Assembly (NCBI GenBank): GCA_017881985.1
Contig: JADGQH010000190.1
Location: forward strand, 1-6,613
Length of the DNA: 6,613 bases
Direction of reading: 5' to 3'
Source: Chloroflexota bacterium
GTDB taxonomy: Bacteria > Chloroflexota > Limnocylindria > Limnocylindrales > CSP1-4
Below the pieces are notes generated by a model. The model was not told where the DNA came from. It saw only the letters and a list, made by a program, of their open reading frames with translations, and searched no databases. The position numbers were made by a program, and so were the translations under genes. This document shows positions 1-5,372 of this stretch, one piece after another; positions within the stretch are counted from its first letter, which is position 1; each line of letters begins with the position of its first letter.

Positions 1-40
1 GATTATGGGAGCGGCCGGTGGCCGCGTCTGTGTTCGCCCC

Positions 41-844
41 TCAGAGCTCGCGGCGAACGACGGGGAAGCGCTCGTCGTCCACGGCAAGCCGGAAGCCGGC
101 CCGAACCCAGAACGCCGGCGTCGCCGCGCTCGTCGCGTCGGGCCGCGCGTTCGCCTCCGGGTACGCCTCGACCGCGAAGAAGCCACGGCCGGCGAGGTCC
201 TCGCAGACGGCCGCGACCAGGCGCAGCGCAAGCCCGCGTCCGCGCATCTCGTCGACGGTCGCGACGCAGGTGATGACCGCCGGGAGCGGGGTGTCGGGGA
301 GCTGCGGGTAGAGCTCGCGCAGGCGGAGTGCGCGAGGGTACGCGGAGAGCGGCCCGAACTGAGCGTAGGCCACGGGCCGATCCCCGTCGTCCGTTTCGAG
401 CAGGAGCACCTTCGCGTAGCTGCCGAAGATCGCGAGCCCGCGCCCCAGCAAGCCCAGCTTGCGCGGGCTGCCAAGCGGGACGCCCGGGCGCTGCGGTCGT
501 GAGGGTGCGAACGGATTGGAGTCGTCCACATCGGCGTCGTCGAGCGCGAACGGGTTCGAGCCCGGTTGACGGGTCGGCGACGGGGCGAAGGGGTTGGCTG
601 GCCGGTCCGCGGACGCCGGGGCAAACGGGTTCATCGAAGCAGGGGACTGAACGGCTCCGCCCCGGCCCGCGGCGGCGCCGGGAGCGGCTGTCGCCTCGAG
701 CCAGCCGGGACGGTGCGCCTTCGAGCCGCGTTCGCGGTCCTCCCAGTAGTCGCACGTCCGGTGGTCGAATGCCGGATCTGCGCACGGTGGGAGCAGACCG
801 AAGGTCGCCGCGTCGGTGACGTCCACGATCCGGGTCCGGTCCAC
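41..844 (-). CDS. GNAT-family N-acetyltransferase with N-terminal Cys/His motif and NPFA-repeat linker
   Basis: Predicted acetyl-CoA-dependent acyltransferase of 267 aa; the acceptor substrate is unknown. The GNAT fold lies in the C-terminal half (about residues 135-267). Its acetyl-CoA-binding motif A is visible as VATVDEMRGRGLALRLV near residues 194-210, with R201-G-R-G204 as the pyrophosphate loop, and ATPAFWVRAGF near 241-251 fits the usual end of the fold. The N-terminus (1-50) is a separate module with C21, H28 and C31 in CADPAFDHRTCDYWED, which may bind metal. Between them is a low-complexity linker with four NPFA motifs at residues 72, 84, 97 and 110. The GTG start at 844 is chosen because a TACCCT hexamer sits 6 bases upstream and the reading frame further upstream is Arg-rich and not protein-like. 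The gene diverges from the nitroreductase-like gene. The GNAT assignment is firm; the substrate is not known. Confidence 0.85.
   Translation of the reverse strand: MDRTRIVDVTDAATFGLLPPCADPAFDHRTCDYWEDRERGSKAHRPGWLEATAAPGAAAGRGGAVQSPASMNPFAPASADRPANPFAPSPTRQPGSNPFALDDADVDDSNPFAPSRPQRPGVPLGSPRKLGLLGRGLAIFGSYAKVLLLETDDGDRPVAYAQFGPLSAYPRALRLRELYPQLPDTPLPAVITCVATVDEMRGRGLALRLVAAVCEDLAGRGFFAVEAYPEANARPDATSAATPAFWVRAGFRLAVDDERFPVVRREL
506..631 (-). repeat. Four in-frame NPFA-coding repeats in the acetyltransferase linker
   Basis: Four 12-base units encoding Asn-Pro-Phe-Ala lie at 620-631, 584-595, 545-556 and 506-517 (protein order), spaced 36 to 39 bases, that is 12, 13 and 13 residues. On the plus strand each reads close to GCGAACGGGTT, with variant bases at third codon positions. 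The intervening residues are Pro/Ser/Ala/Asp-rich and differ between units, so the motif rather than the whole unit is kept. Confidence 0.85.
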
Positions 845-850
845 GCGTGA

Positions 851-856
851 AGGGTA
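851..856 (-). promoter_or_regulatory. -10-like hexamer of the acetyltransferase gene (leaderless start)
   Basis: TACCCT on the minus strand is followed by 6 bases and then the GTG start at 844. It matches the TANNNT pattern of sigma70-type -10 elements, and the spacing would put transcription initiation at the start codon. There is no Shine-Dalgarno sequence. No convincing -35 element is seen (a TTGGGC at 876-871 has only a 14-base spacer). Confidence 0.5.
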
Positions 857-960
857 GCGCGCCGCGCCGTGCCCAACTGGCGTGGGGATCGCACGTCGCC
901 GGTCCCGGGCGACGCCCGAAACCGTCCGAAAGGCCCTTGGCAGGCGCGGGCGTCGCGAGC

Positions 961-966
961 GATCGT
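961..966 (+). promoter_or_regulatory. Weak -10-like hexamer before the nitroreductase-like gene
   Basis: GATCGT lies 6 bases before GTG 973, the same geometry as the TANNNT elements of other genes here, but its first base is G instead of T. It is the main reason to prefer 973 over 847. Evidence is positional only. Confidence 0.25.
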
Positions 967-972
967 TCGGGC

Positions 973-1713
973 GTGACATCGACTGCCGAGACGATTGAGG
1001 CACCAGCGACCCCAGCGACCCCAGCGACCGAGGCGACCGAGGCGCGCGCGGCCCAGGATGCGTGGGTTGCGCCCGCGTTCCCGCCCCTTCCGCCGCCACC
1101 CGACGAGATCGGCGTGGTCGGCGCCCTCTCGCGGGCAAGCCGGGCGGCGTTCCGGTACGCGAACCGCTGCGCGATCGTGCCGTTCCACCGGGCGGGCCTC
1201 GCGGCCTGGCTCGGGAACCCGCTGACGGGCTGGCAGCTCCTGCTCACCACGACCGGCCGGAAGAGCGGCCTGCGCCGCCCGACACCGCTCGGCTACCTCG
1301 TCGAGGACGGCGCTGCGTGGGTGCTCGCCGGCTACGGCCCGTCGACGCTCTGGTACCGGAACCTGGTTGCCGACCCTGGGGTCGAGGTCCTCCTCCCCGC
1401 CCGCCCGCCGTTCGCGGCGCACGCAGCGGACATCCTGGATCCGGCGGTGCGGACACGAATCATCCCGCTGCTCGTCCGATCGATGGCCGTGCCCGGCACC
1501 GCGATCGGCGACCTGCCGTGGCGCGCGCCCGACGAGCGAATCCTCGAGCTCACCGCGTGGGTGCCGCTCATCCGACTCAGCCCCACCGACGGAAGCACGC
1601 TGGTGGCCGGGCCGGACGACCCGGGCGGGCTCGGCTGGACGTGGCGGACGCTGGCCGCGACGCTGGTGACCGCGGCCGCCTGGCGTACGCTCCGGAGCCG
1701 TCGCCGCCGCTGA
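973..1713 (+). CDS. Deazaflavin (F420)-dependent nitroreductase-family protein
   Basis: A 246-aa protein of the Ddn-like split-barrel family, which in characterised members uses cofactor F420 for redox of nitro compounds, quinones or other small molecules. The family core is clear: LLTTTGRKSGLRRPTPLGYL (residues 90-109), then a Val/Leu-rich strand, AGYGPSTLWYRNLVADPGV (119-137), and ELTAWVPLIRL near the end. The first 45 residues are Ala/Pro/Thr-rich and probably disordered, including an ATP/TEA repeat. The C-terminus adds a moderately hydrophobic helix (about 222-238) ending in RTLRSRRRR, possibly a membrane-surface anchor. I chose GTG 973, which has GATCGT 6 bases upstream; GTG 847 is in frame and would add 42 residues, but it lies inside the divergent gene's promoter and has no ribosome binding site. 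Substrate and F420 use are inferred from the family. Confidence 0.8.
   Translation: MTSTAETIEAPATPATPATEATEARAAQDAWVAPAFPPLPPPPDEIGVVGALSRASRAAFRYANRCAIVPFHRAGLAAWLGNPLTGWQLLLTTTGRKSGLRRPTPLGYLVEDGAAWVLAGYGPSTLWYRNLVADPGVEVLLPARPPFAAHAADILDPAVRTRIIPLLVRSMAVPGTAIGDLPWRAPDERILELTAWVPLIRLSPTDGSTLVAGPDDPGGLGWTWRTLAATLVTAAAWRTLRSRRRR
1003..1044 (+). repeat. 9-base tandem repeat within the nitroreductase-like gene
   Basis: About four and a half units based on GCGACCCCA and then GCGACCGAG run head to tail and encode Ala-Thr-Pro and Ala-Thr-Glu triplets at residues 12-24. The tract keeps frame, sits in the disordered N-terminal extension and could vary in copy number between strains without breaking the enzyme. 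Confidence 0.8.
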
Positions 1714-1783
1714 AGCCCGGTCTCCCGCCGCTGAAGCCCGTCTCGCGCCGCTGGATTCGCGCCGACGGGATCGCGCCGACGGG
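1705..1783. repeat. Short direct repeats in the intergenic region before hutH's 3' end
   Basis: Two families of direct repeats lie tail to tail. CGCCGCTGAAGCCCG followed by TCTC occurs at 1705 and 1726, with a third partial CGCCGCTG at 1746 (period 20-21). TCGCGCCGACGGG occurs at 1757-1769 and 1771-1783 (period 14). The first copy overlaps the last codons and stop of the nitroreductase-like gene. An imperfect-duplication origin is likely; no function is evident. Confidence 0.7.
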
Positions 1784-1789
1784 CGTCGG
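1776..1789. terminator. Possible GC-rich hairpin between convergent genes
   Basis: CCGAC-GGGC-GTCGG forms a 5-bp stem with a 4-base loop, 62 bases after the nitroreductase-like stop. Further small hairpins lie at 1799-1815 (CGCGG/CCGCG) and 1825-1838 (ACCCG/CGGGT, overlapping the hutH end). None has a T-tract, so an intrinsic terminator is only a possibility in this convergent junction. Confidence 0.2.
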
Positions 1790-1822
1790 GAGCGATCACG
1801 CGGTGCGCCTCCGCGAACCCTG

Positions 1823-3571
1823 CTACCCGGCTGCGGGTCCGTCCGGGTCGGGCGCGTCGACGAGGTCGGCCAGCGCACCGCCGCGAACGAGGGCGAGCGC
1901 TTCCGCGATGTCCGCGCCCATCTCGCGGTCCACGAGAAGCGGCGCTACGACCGAGCGGATTCGACGGTGCGCCTCGGCCACCCCTCGTCCGGGTGTCGGG
2001 ACGGTGGCCGCCTTGACGCTTGCGGCTGACCTCGCGCCCGCGTCCGCCGCGGCTCCCGGATCCCGGATCGTCGACGCGGCCATCGCCAGGCGGAGGTCGA
2101 GGGCCTGCGCCCCGACCAGCAGCTCGAGCGCAAGGATCTGCTCGACATTCGAGAGCACGTCGCGAGCGTGGCGACCGGCGATGGCCCCCATCGAGACGTG
2201 GTCCTCCTGGTTCGCTGAGGTCGGGATCGAGTCGGCGGACGCCGGGTGGGCCAGCACCTTGTTCTCGGACGCGAGCGCCGCGGCCGTGTACTGGAGGATC
2301 ATCATCCCCGAGTTGAGACCGCTCGCGGGCGCGAGGAACGGCGGCAGGCCTCCGTTGAGGCGCGCATCCACGAGGAGCGCGATTCTCCGCTCGGAGATCG
2401 CACCGAGCTCGGCGATCGCCAGCTTCGCGAAGTCGAGCGCGAGCGCGATCGGCTCTCCGTGGAAGTTGCCGCCGCTGATCACGAGTCCGCCGCCCGTCGC
2501 CGCGACGTCCGCACCGGCCGCGCCGCCCTCGGGGAAGACCAGCGGGTTGTCCGTGGCGGAGTTCAGCTCGATGTCGAGCACCCGGCGCAGGTAGTCGAGC
2601 GCGTCGCGAATCGCCCCGTGGACCTGGGGCACGCACCGGAGCGAGTACGGGTCCTGGACCTTGTGCCGCGACCCGTGGTGAGACGCCATCAGGCTTGAGT
2701 CGCGCAGGAGATGGCGAAGCTCGGCGGCGACCGCCACCTGACCCGGGTGCGGCCGGGCGAGCTGGTAGGCCGCCGCGAACGGGACGTCGGTTGCGAGCAG
2801 CGCCTCGACGCTCTGCGCCGCCGCCACCGATGCAGTCCTGGCAAGACGGTCCGCGTCCGCGAGCAGGAGCGCGCCCAGGGCGCTCATCAGCTGCGTCCCG
2901 TTGAGGAGCGCCAGGCCCTCCTTCGCCTCGAGCGTGAGCGGCTCGATCCCGGTCTCGCGCAGCGCGAGGAGCGCCGGCATCACCTGGCCGCCCATCTCGA
3001 CCTCGCCGCGCCCGATGAGCGGCAGCGCGAGATGCGCCAGCGGCGCGAGGTCGCCGGACGCCCCGACGCTCCCCTGCGACGGCACGACCGGGTGGATACC
3101 CGCCTCGAGGAACGCGAGGAGCCGGTCGACGAGCACGGGCCGGCAGCCGGAGTGGCCGAGCGCGAGCGTGTTGGCCCGGAGCAGCAGCATCGCGCGGACC
3201 ACGTCCCGCGGCAGTGGCGCGCCGACGCCCACCGCGTGGCTCACCAGGAGATTCTCCTGAAGCTGCCGTGCGTCGGCCGGTGGGATGTACGTGGTCGCGA
3301 GGTCGCCGAACCCGGTCGTGATCCCGTATACGACCTCACCGGCGGCGACGAGCCGCTCGACGACGGCGCGCGCTTCGTCCATCCGGGCGCGGGCGTGGAC
3401 GTCGAGGTGCGCCAGCGTCCCGCCGCGCGCAACCGCCTCAACGTCATCGATCGTCAGGTCGGCGCCGGTCAGGACGACGTCTTCGGCTCCGGCGGCATCG
3501 GGCGCACGGTGCGGCCCGGGCGGGTGGTCACGGTCTCGCAGGGACGGTCCGGGGCGGGCGGGCGGCGTCAT
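1823..3571 (-). CDS. hutH: Histidine ammonia-lyase
   Basis: Deaminates L-histidine to trans-urocanate and ammonia, the first step of histidine degradation; a cytosolic homotetramer in the family. The 582 aa carry the MIO-forming Ala-Ser-Gly at 171-173 (GSVGASGDLAPLAH). Other family active-site residues are Tyr82 (VYGITTGFG), His112 (LVSHAVG), Asn224 (LLNGTQ), Gln306/Tyr309/Arg312 (QDPYSLRC), Phe370 (GGNFHGEP) and Glu456 (NQEDHVSMG). The Glu in NQEDHVSMG favours histidine over phenylalanine or tyrosine lyases. It is longer than the usual 510 or so residues because of a Pro/Arg-rich N-terminal extension of about 30 residues and a Gly/Ala insert around 348-361. ATG 3571 is preferred because TATGCT lies 7 bases upstream; ATG 3583, four codons earlier, falls inside that hexamer. 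No other hut genes are in the window. It diverges from the DedA gene. Confidence 0.95.
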   Translation of the reverse strand: MTPPARPGPSLRDRDHPPGPHRAPDAAGAEDVVLTGADLTIDDVEAVARGGTLAHLDVHARARMDEARAVVERLVAAGEVVYGITTGFGDLATTYIPPADARQLQENLLVSHAVGVGAPLPRDVVRAMLLLRANTLALGHSGCRPVLVDRLLAFLEAGIHPVVPSQGSVGASGDLAPLAHLALPLIGRGEVEMGGQVMPALLALRETGIEPLTLEAKEGLALLNGTQLMSALGALLLADADRLARTASVAAAQSVEALLATDVPFAAAYQLARPHPGQVAVAAELRHLLRDSSLMASHHGSRHKVQDPYSLRCVPQVHGAIRDALDYLRRVLDIELNSATDNPLVFPEGGAAGADVAATGGGLVISGGNFHGEPIALALDFAKLAIAELGAISERRIALLVDARLNGGLPPFLAPASGLNSGMMILQYTAAALASENKVLAHPASADSIPTSANQEDHVSMGAIAGRHARDVLSNVEQILALELLVGAQALDLRLAMAASTIRDPGAAADAGARSAASVKAATVPTPGRGVAEAHRRIRSVVAPLLVDREMGADIAEALALVRGGALADLVDAPDPDGPAAG

Positions 3572-3578
3572 CTCGTCG

Positions 3579-3584
3579 AGCATA
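3579..3584 (-). promoter_or_regulatory. -10-like hexamer of hutH (leaderless start)
   Basis: TATGCT on the minus strand is followed by 7 bases and ATG at 3571. It is a near-consensus -10 element and would give an mRNA starting at or next to the start codon. No Shine-Dalgarno sequence is present. With a 17-base spacer, the -35 position (3602-3607) is occupied by the palindrome GGATCC rather than a TTGACA-like hexamer. Confidence 0.5.
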
Positions 3585-3600
3585 GCCGCGCTAGCCGGTG

Positions 3601-3646
3601 CGGATCCGGGCGGGTCGGCGCGCAGCGCCTTCCGTCGGCATCCGAC
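3601..3646. promoter_or_regulatory. Two inverted repeats in the hutH/DedA divergent promoter region
   Basis: CGGATCCG at 3601-3608 is a perfect 8-base palindrome lying at the expected -35 position of hutH. GTCGG-CAT-CCGAC at 3634-3646 is an inverted repeat with a 3-base spacer lying at the expected -35 position of the DedA gene. Either could be a regulator site; short palindromes are also common by chance in GC-rich DNA. Confidence 0.25.
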
Positions 3647-3659
3647 CCCGCGCCTCGCG

Positions 3660-3665
3660 TATCCT
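3660..3665 (+). promoter_or_regulatory. -10-like hexamer of the DedA-family gene (leaderless start)
   Basis: TATCCT is followed by 7 bases and ATG 3673, exactly the spacing seen at hutH on the opposite strand. No Shine-Dalgarno sequence precedes the ATG (CCGCGGG only). This supports ATG 3673 over earlier in-frame codons, which would lie upstream of the promoter. Confidence 0.5.
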
Positions 3666-3672
3666 CCGCGGG

Positions 3673-4335
3673 ATGCTTGCCTTCATCGACCAGATCGTCA
3701 TCCCGTTCCTGGCGTCGCTGTACGGCGCGGTGGGCTACCTCGGCGTCGCGCTCGCCATGGCGATCGAGTCGGCGATGATCCCGCTCCCGTCGGAGCTGAT
3801 CCTCCCGTTCGCCGGCTTCCTCGTCTCCGACCCGACGAAGATCGAACCGCTGACGCACGGCGCGTGGGGCTTCTGGATCGTCGTGGTGGTCGCCACGCTC
3901 GGGAACACGGTGGGATCGCTCATCGCCTACGCGATCGGGGCGTGGGGCGGCCGCCCGTTCCTGGAGCGCTACGGGAAGTACCTCCTGATCCGGCCGCACG
4001 AGATCGAGATCGCCGAGCGCTTCTTCTCCCGGTGGGGCGCCCAGACCGCGTTCTTCAGCCGCCTGCTCCCGATCGTCCGGACGTTCATCAGCTTTCCCGC
4101 CGGGGTGGCCCGCATGCCGATCCGGTCCTTCGTCCTCTACTCGACGGCCGGGGCATTCATCTGGTCGACGATCCTCGTGTGGGCCGGGGTCCAGCTGGGC
4201 GAGCGATGGGTCGACATCCGGCACGCACTCCAGCCATTCGACCTGCTGATCGCCGTGATCGTGGTGGTCGGGGTCGTCCTGTTCATCTGGCTTCGTCTTG
4301 GGCGGCCCTTCCCGGGGCGGCGGCGCGAGGTCTAG
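3673..4335 (+). CDS. DedA/VTT-family integral membrane protein
   Basis: A 220-aa inner-membrane protein, the normal length for DedA proteins, which are linked to membrane lipid turnover (undecaprenyl-phosphate or phospholipid flipping), proton-motive-force homeostasis and envelope stress resistance. Family landmarks are visible: the acidic segment IESAMIPLPSELILPFAGF (residues 31-49, with Glu32 and Glu41) as the first re-entrant loop, and FFSRLLPIVRTFISFPAGVARM (127-148, with Arg130 and Arg136) as the second. Hydrophobic spans lie around 9-33, 64-90, 152-175 and 188-208, and the C-terminus is short and basic (RPFPGRRREV). The start is set by TATCCT 7 bases upstream and by the predicted amphipathic N-terminus MLAFIDQIVIPFLASLY. 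It diverges from hutH and converges with the phosphatase gene, with a 44-base gap and no clear terminator. Its lipid substrate cannot be told from sequence. Confidence 0.92.
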   Translation: MLAFIDQIVIPFLASLYGAVGYLGVALAMAIESAMIPLPSELILPFAGFLVSDPTKIEPLTHGAWGFWIVVVVATLGNTVGSLIAYAIGAWGGRPFLERYGKYLLIRPHEIEIAERFFSRWGAQTAFFSRLLPIVRTFISFPAGVARMPIRSFVLYSTAGAFIWSTILVWAGVQLGERWVDIRHALQPFDLLIAVIVVVGVVLFIWLRLGRPFPGRRREV

Positions 4336-4379
4336 CGCCGGGTCGTCGCGGACCGTTGCCGTGAGCGCGTGGCCCCGCC

Positions 4380-5051
4380 TCAGGCGCCGGGTGCCAGCTC
4401 CCATGGCGACTGGCCCCGCAATGCCAGGTGCGACGTGTCGTTCGCGACGAGCAGCCTTCCATCGGCGATCCGCGCCCCGGACGGCCAGCGGATCACGGTC
4501 AGGTTTCCCTGCCCCTGCGCGAAGCGCCGCCGATAGTCGCGCACCGGGACGCCCATCGCGACGCACAGGAGCACGCGGTTGAACGAGCTGTGCGCGACCG
4601 TCAGGACGATCTGCTGCCCCTCGGTCGCGGGCGCCGCCCAGGCGAGGAGATCGTCAAGGAATGCCCGCGCTCGCGCGGCGACGTCGTCACCGGACTCGCC
4701 GTCGGGACAGCGGAGGCCCGCCGGATCCGCGACCCAGCGTGCGCGGAGGTCCGCGTCGGTCGCGTCGATCTGCTCGTACGTGAGGCCTTCCCAGCGCCCG
4801 TAGTCCATCTCGGCGAGGCGCGCGTCCAGCTCCACCGTTCGATCGCCCGCGACCGCGCGCGCCGTCTCCCGCGCCCGGAGGAGCGGGCTCGCGATGATCC
4901 GGTCGAAGTGCTCGGCGCCGATCCGCGCGGCAAGCGCGGCCGCCTGGGCGCGCCCGGCAAGGGAGAGCCCGATGTCGATCTGCTGGCCCAGGTGCTGCTC
5001 CGGGTCGGAGCGGTCCGTCAGGCCGTGCCGGGTCAGGACGAACGTCAGCAT
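4380..5051 (-). CDS. Histidine phosphatase family protein (phosphoglycerate mutase-like)
   Basis: A 223-aa cytosolic enzyme of the histidine phosphatase superfamily, which forms a phospho-histidine intermediate. The catalytic LTRHG motif is at residues 6-10 (Arg8, His9). SPLLRARETA at 55-64 supplies the second conserved Arg (Arg59), MDYGRWEG at 82-89 follows the acid Glu81, and VAHSSFNRVLL at 153-162 holds the second catalytic His154. The short length and lack of the mutase insert fit a broad-specificity phosphatase (PhoE/CobC/GpmB-like) better than glycolytic cofactor-dependent phosphoglycerate mutase; the substrate is unknown. ATG 5051 is preferred to longer in-frame starts because MLTFVLTRHG is the family's normal N-terminus and TATCGT lies 9 bases upstream. 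It diverges from the small His-rich protein gene. Confidence 0.92.
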   Translation of the reverse strand: MLTFVLTRHGLTDRSDPEQHLGQQIDIGLSLAGRAQAAALAARIGAEHFDRIIASPLLRARETARAVAGDRTVELDARLAEMDYGRWEGLTYEQIDATDADLRARWVADPAGLRCPDGESGDDVAARARAFLDDLLAWAAPATEGQQIVLTVAHSSFNRVLLCVAMGVPVRDYRRRFAQGQGNLTVIRWPSGARIADGRLLVANDTSHLALRGQSPWELAPGA

Positions 5052-5060
5052 GGTCGCCGA

Positions 5061-5066
5061 ACGATA
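5061..5066 (-). promoter_or_regulatory. -10-like hexamer of the histidine phosphatase gene
   Basis: TATCGT on the minus strand lies 9 bases before ATG 5051, slightly further than at the other genes here, so the transcript would have a leader of only a few bases. No Shine-Dalgarno sequence precedes the ATG (TCGGCGACC). Confidence 0.45.
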
Positions 5067-5079
5067 CGACGGCGGATGC

Positions 5080-5085
5080 GACAAT
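5080..5085 (+). promoter_or_regulatory. Possible -10 element for the His-rich protein / unknown pair
   Basis: GACAAT resembles TACAAT except for its first base and lies 39 bases before ATG 5125, leaving room for a leader of about 30 bases that contains the Shine-Dalgarno sequence. No matching -35 element is seen. Weak support. Confidence 0.25.
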
Positions 5086-5114
5086 GGAACCGATCGGCCT
5101 GCGTCGCCGGCCAC

Positions 5115-5124
5115 GAGGATCAGG
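5115..5124 (+). promoter_or_regulatory. Shine-Dalgarno sequence of the small His-rich protein
   Basis: GAGGATCAGG directly precedes ATG 5125; GAGG has a 6-base spacer to the start. It fixes the start of this short gene and is the only clear ribosome binding site in the window, in contrast to the leaderless-looking genes around it. Confidence 0.6.
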
Positions 5125-5352
5125 ATGAACGACACCACGCACGCCACCGACGATGCCTTCGGCGCCCACCCGGGCGCCACGTCCCACGGCGCGATCCACG
5201 ACGACGGCGTCCACGTGGACGCGGCGCACGGCGACCACGTGCAAGGCGCCCCGCTCGGGCCCGTCGACTGGGCCGCCTGGGGTGCTGGGCTCCTCGGGAT
5301 CGCCGCGGGGCTCGTCGTCGCCGCCTGCCTGTTCCTCTCGACGGCCCTCTAG
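5125..5352 (+). CDS. Small His/Asp-rich single-span membrane protein, function unknown
   Basis: A 75-aa protein that I do not recognise. Residues 1-40 are hydrophilic with seven His (6, 15, 21, 25, 30, 35, 38) and seven Asp, spaced about every 4-9 residues; this could bind transition metals, but no known metal-site signature is present. Residues 48-72 (from DWAAWGAGLLGIAAGL to ACLFLS) form one Gly/Ala/Leu-rich membrane span close to the C-terminus, so a tail-anchored topology is plausible. The protein has no Lys or Arg at all, so the positive-inside rule gives no orientation. A good Shine-Dalgarno sequence, the typical codon usage and a stop 20 bases before the next gene on the same strand support it as a real gene. 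It could be a small subunit of a membrane complex. Confidence 0.7.
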   Translation: MNDTTHATDDAFGAHPGATSHGAIHDDGVHVDAAHGDHVQGAPLGPVDWAAWGAGLLGIAAGLVVAACLFLSTAL

Positions 5353-5372
5353 GCCGGCTCGGCCAGCGACCG

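Noticed and set aside
1..40. A feature left of the acetyltransferase stop codon
   Set aside because: The 40 bases show no start, stop-linked frame or motif that can be supported.
847..972. Extending the nitroreductase-like gene upstream to GTG 847
   Set aside because: The extra 42 residues resemble no known domain, the start has no ribosome binding site, and it overlaps the promoter of the divergent acetyltransferase gene. It remains possible but less likely.
845..1138. Extending the acetyltransferase to an ATG at 1138
   Set aside because: The added 98 residues are Arg/Ser/Pro-rich, overlap the start of the opposite gene, and lie upstream of the likely promoter.
1062..2594. Long plus-strand open frame (510 codons) across the nitroreductase-like gene and hutH
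   Set aside because: Its translation is Arg/Pro/Ala-rich with no family motif and it lies out of frame with two well-supported genes; GC-rich DNA produces such open frames.
1823..3571. HutH as a phenylalanine or tyrosine ammonia-lyase
   Set aside because: The NQEDHVSMG segment with its Glu and the SH pair in LVSHAVG match histidine lyases.
4336..4379. Terminator between the DedA gene and the phosphatase gene
   Set aside because: Only a 4-bp stem (GGTC/GACC) is visible and no T-tract follows.
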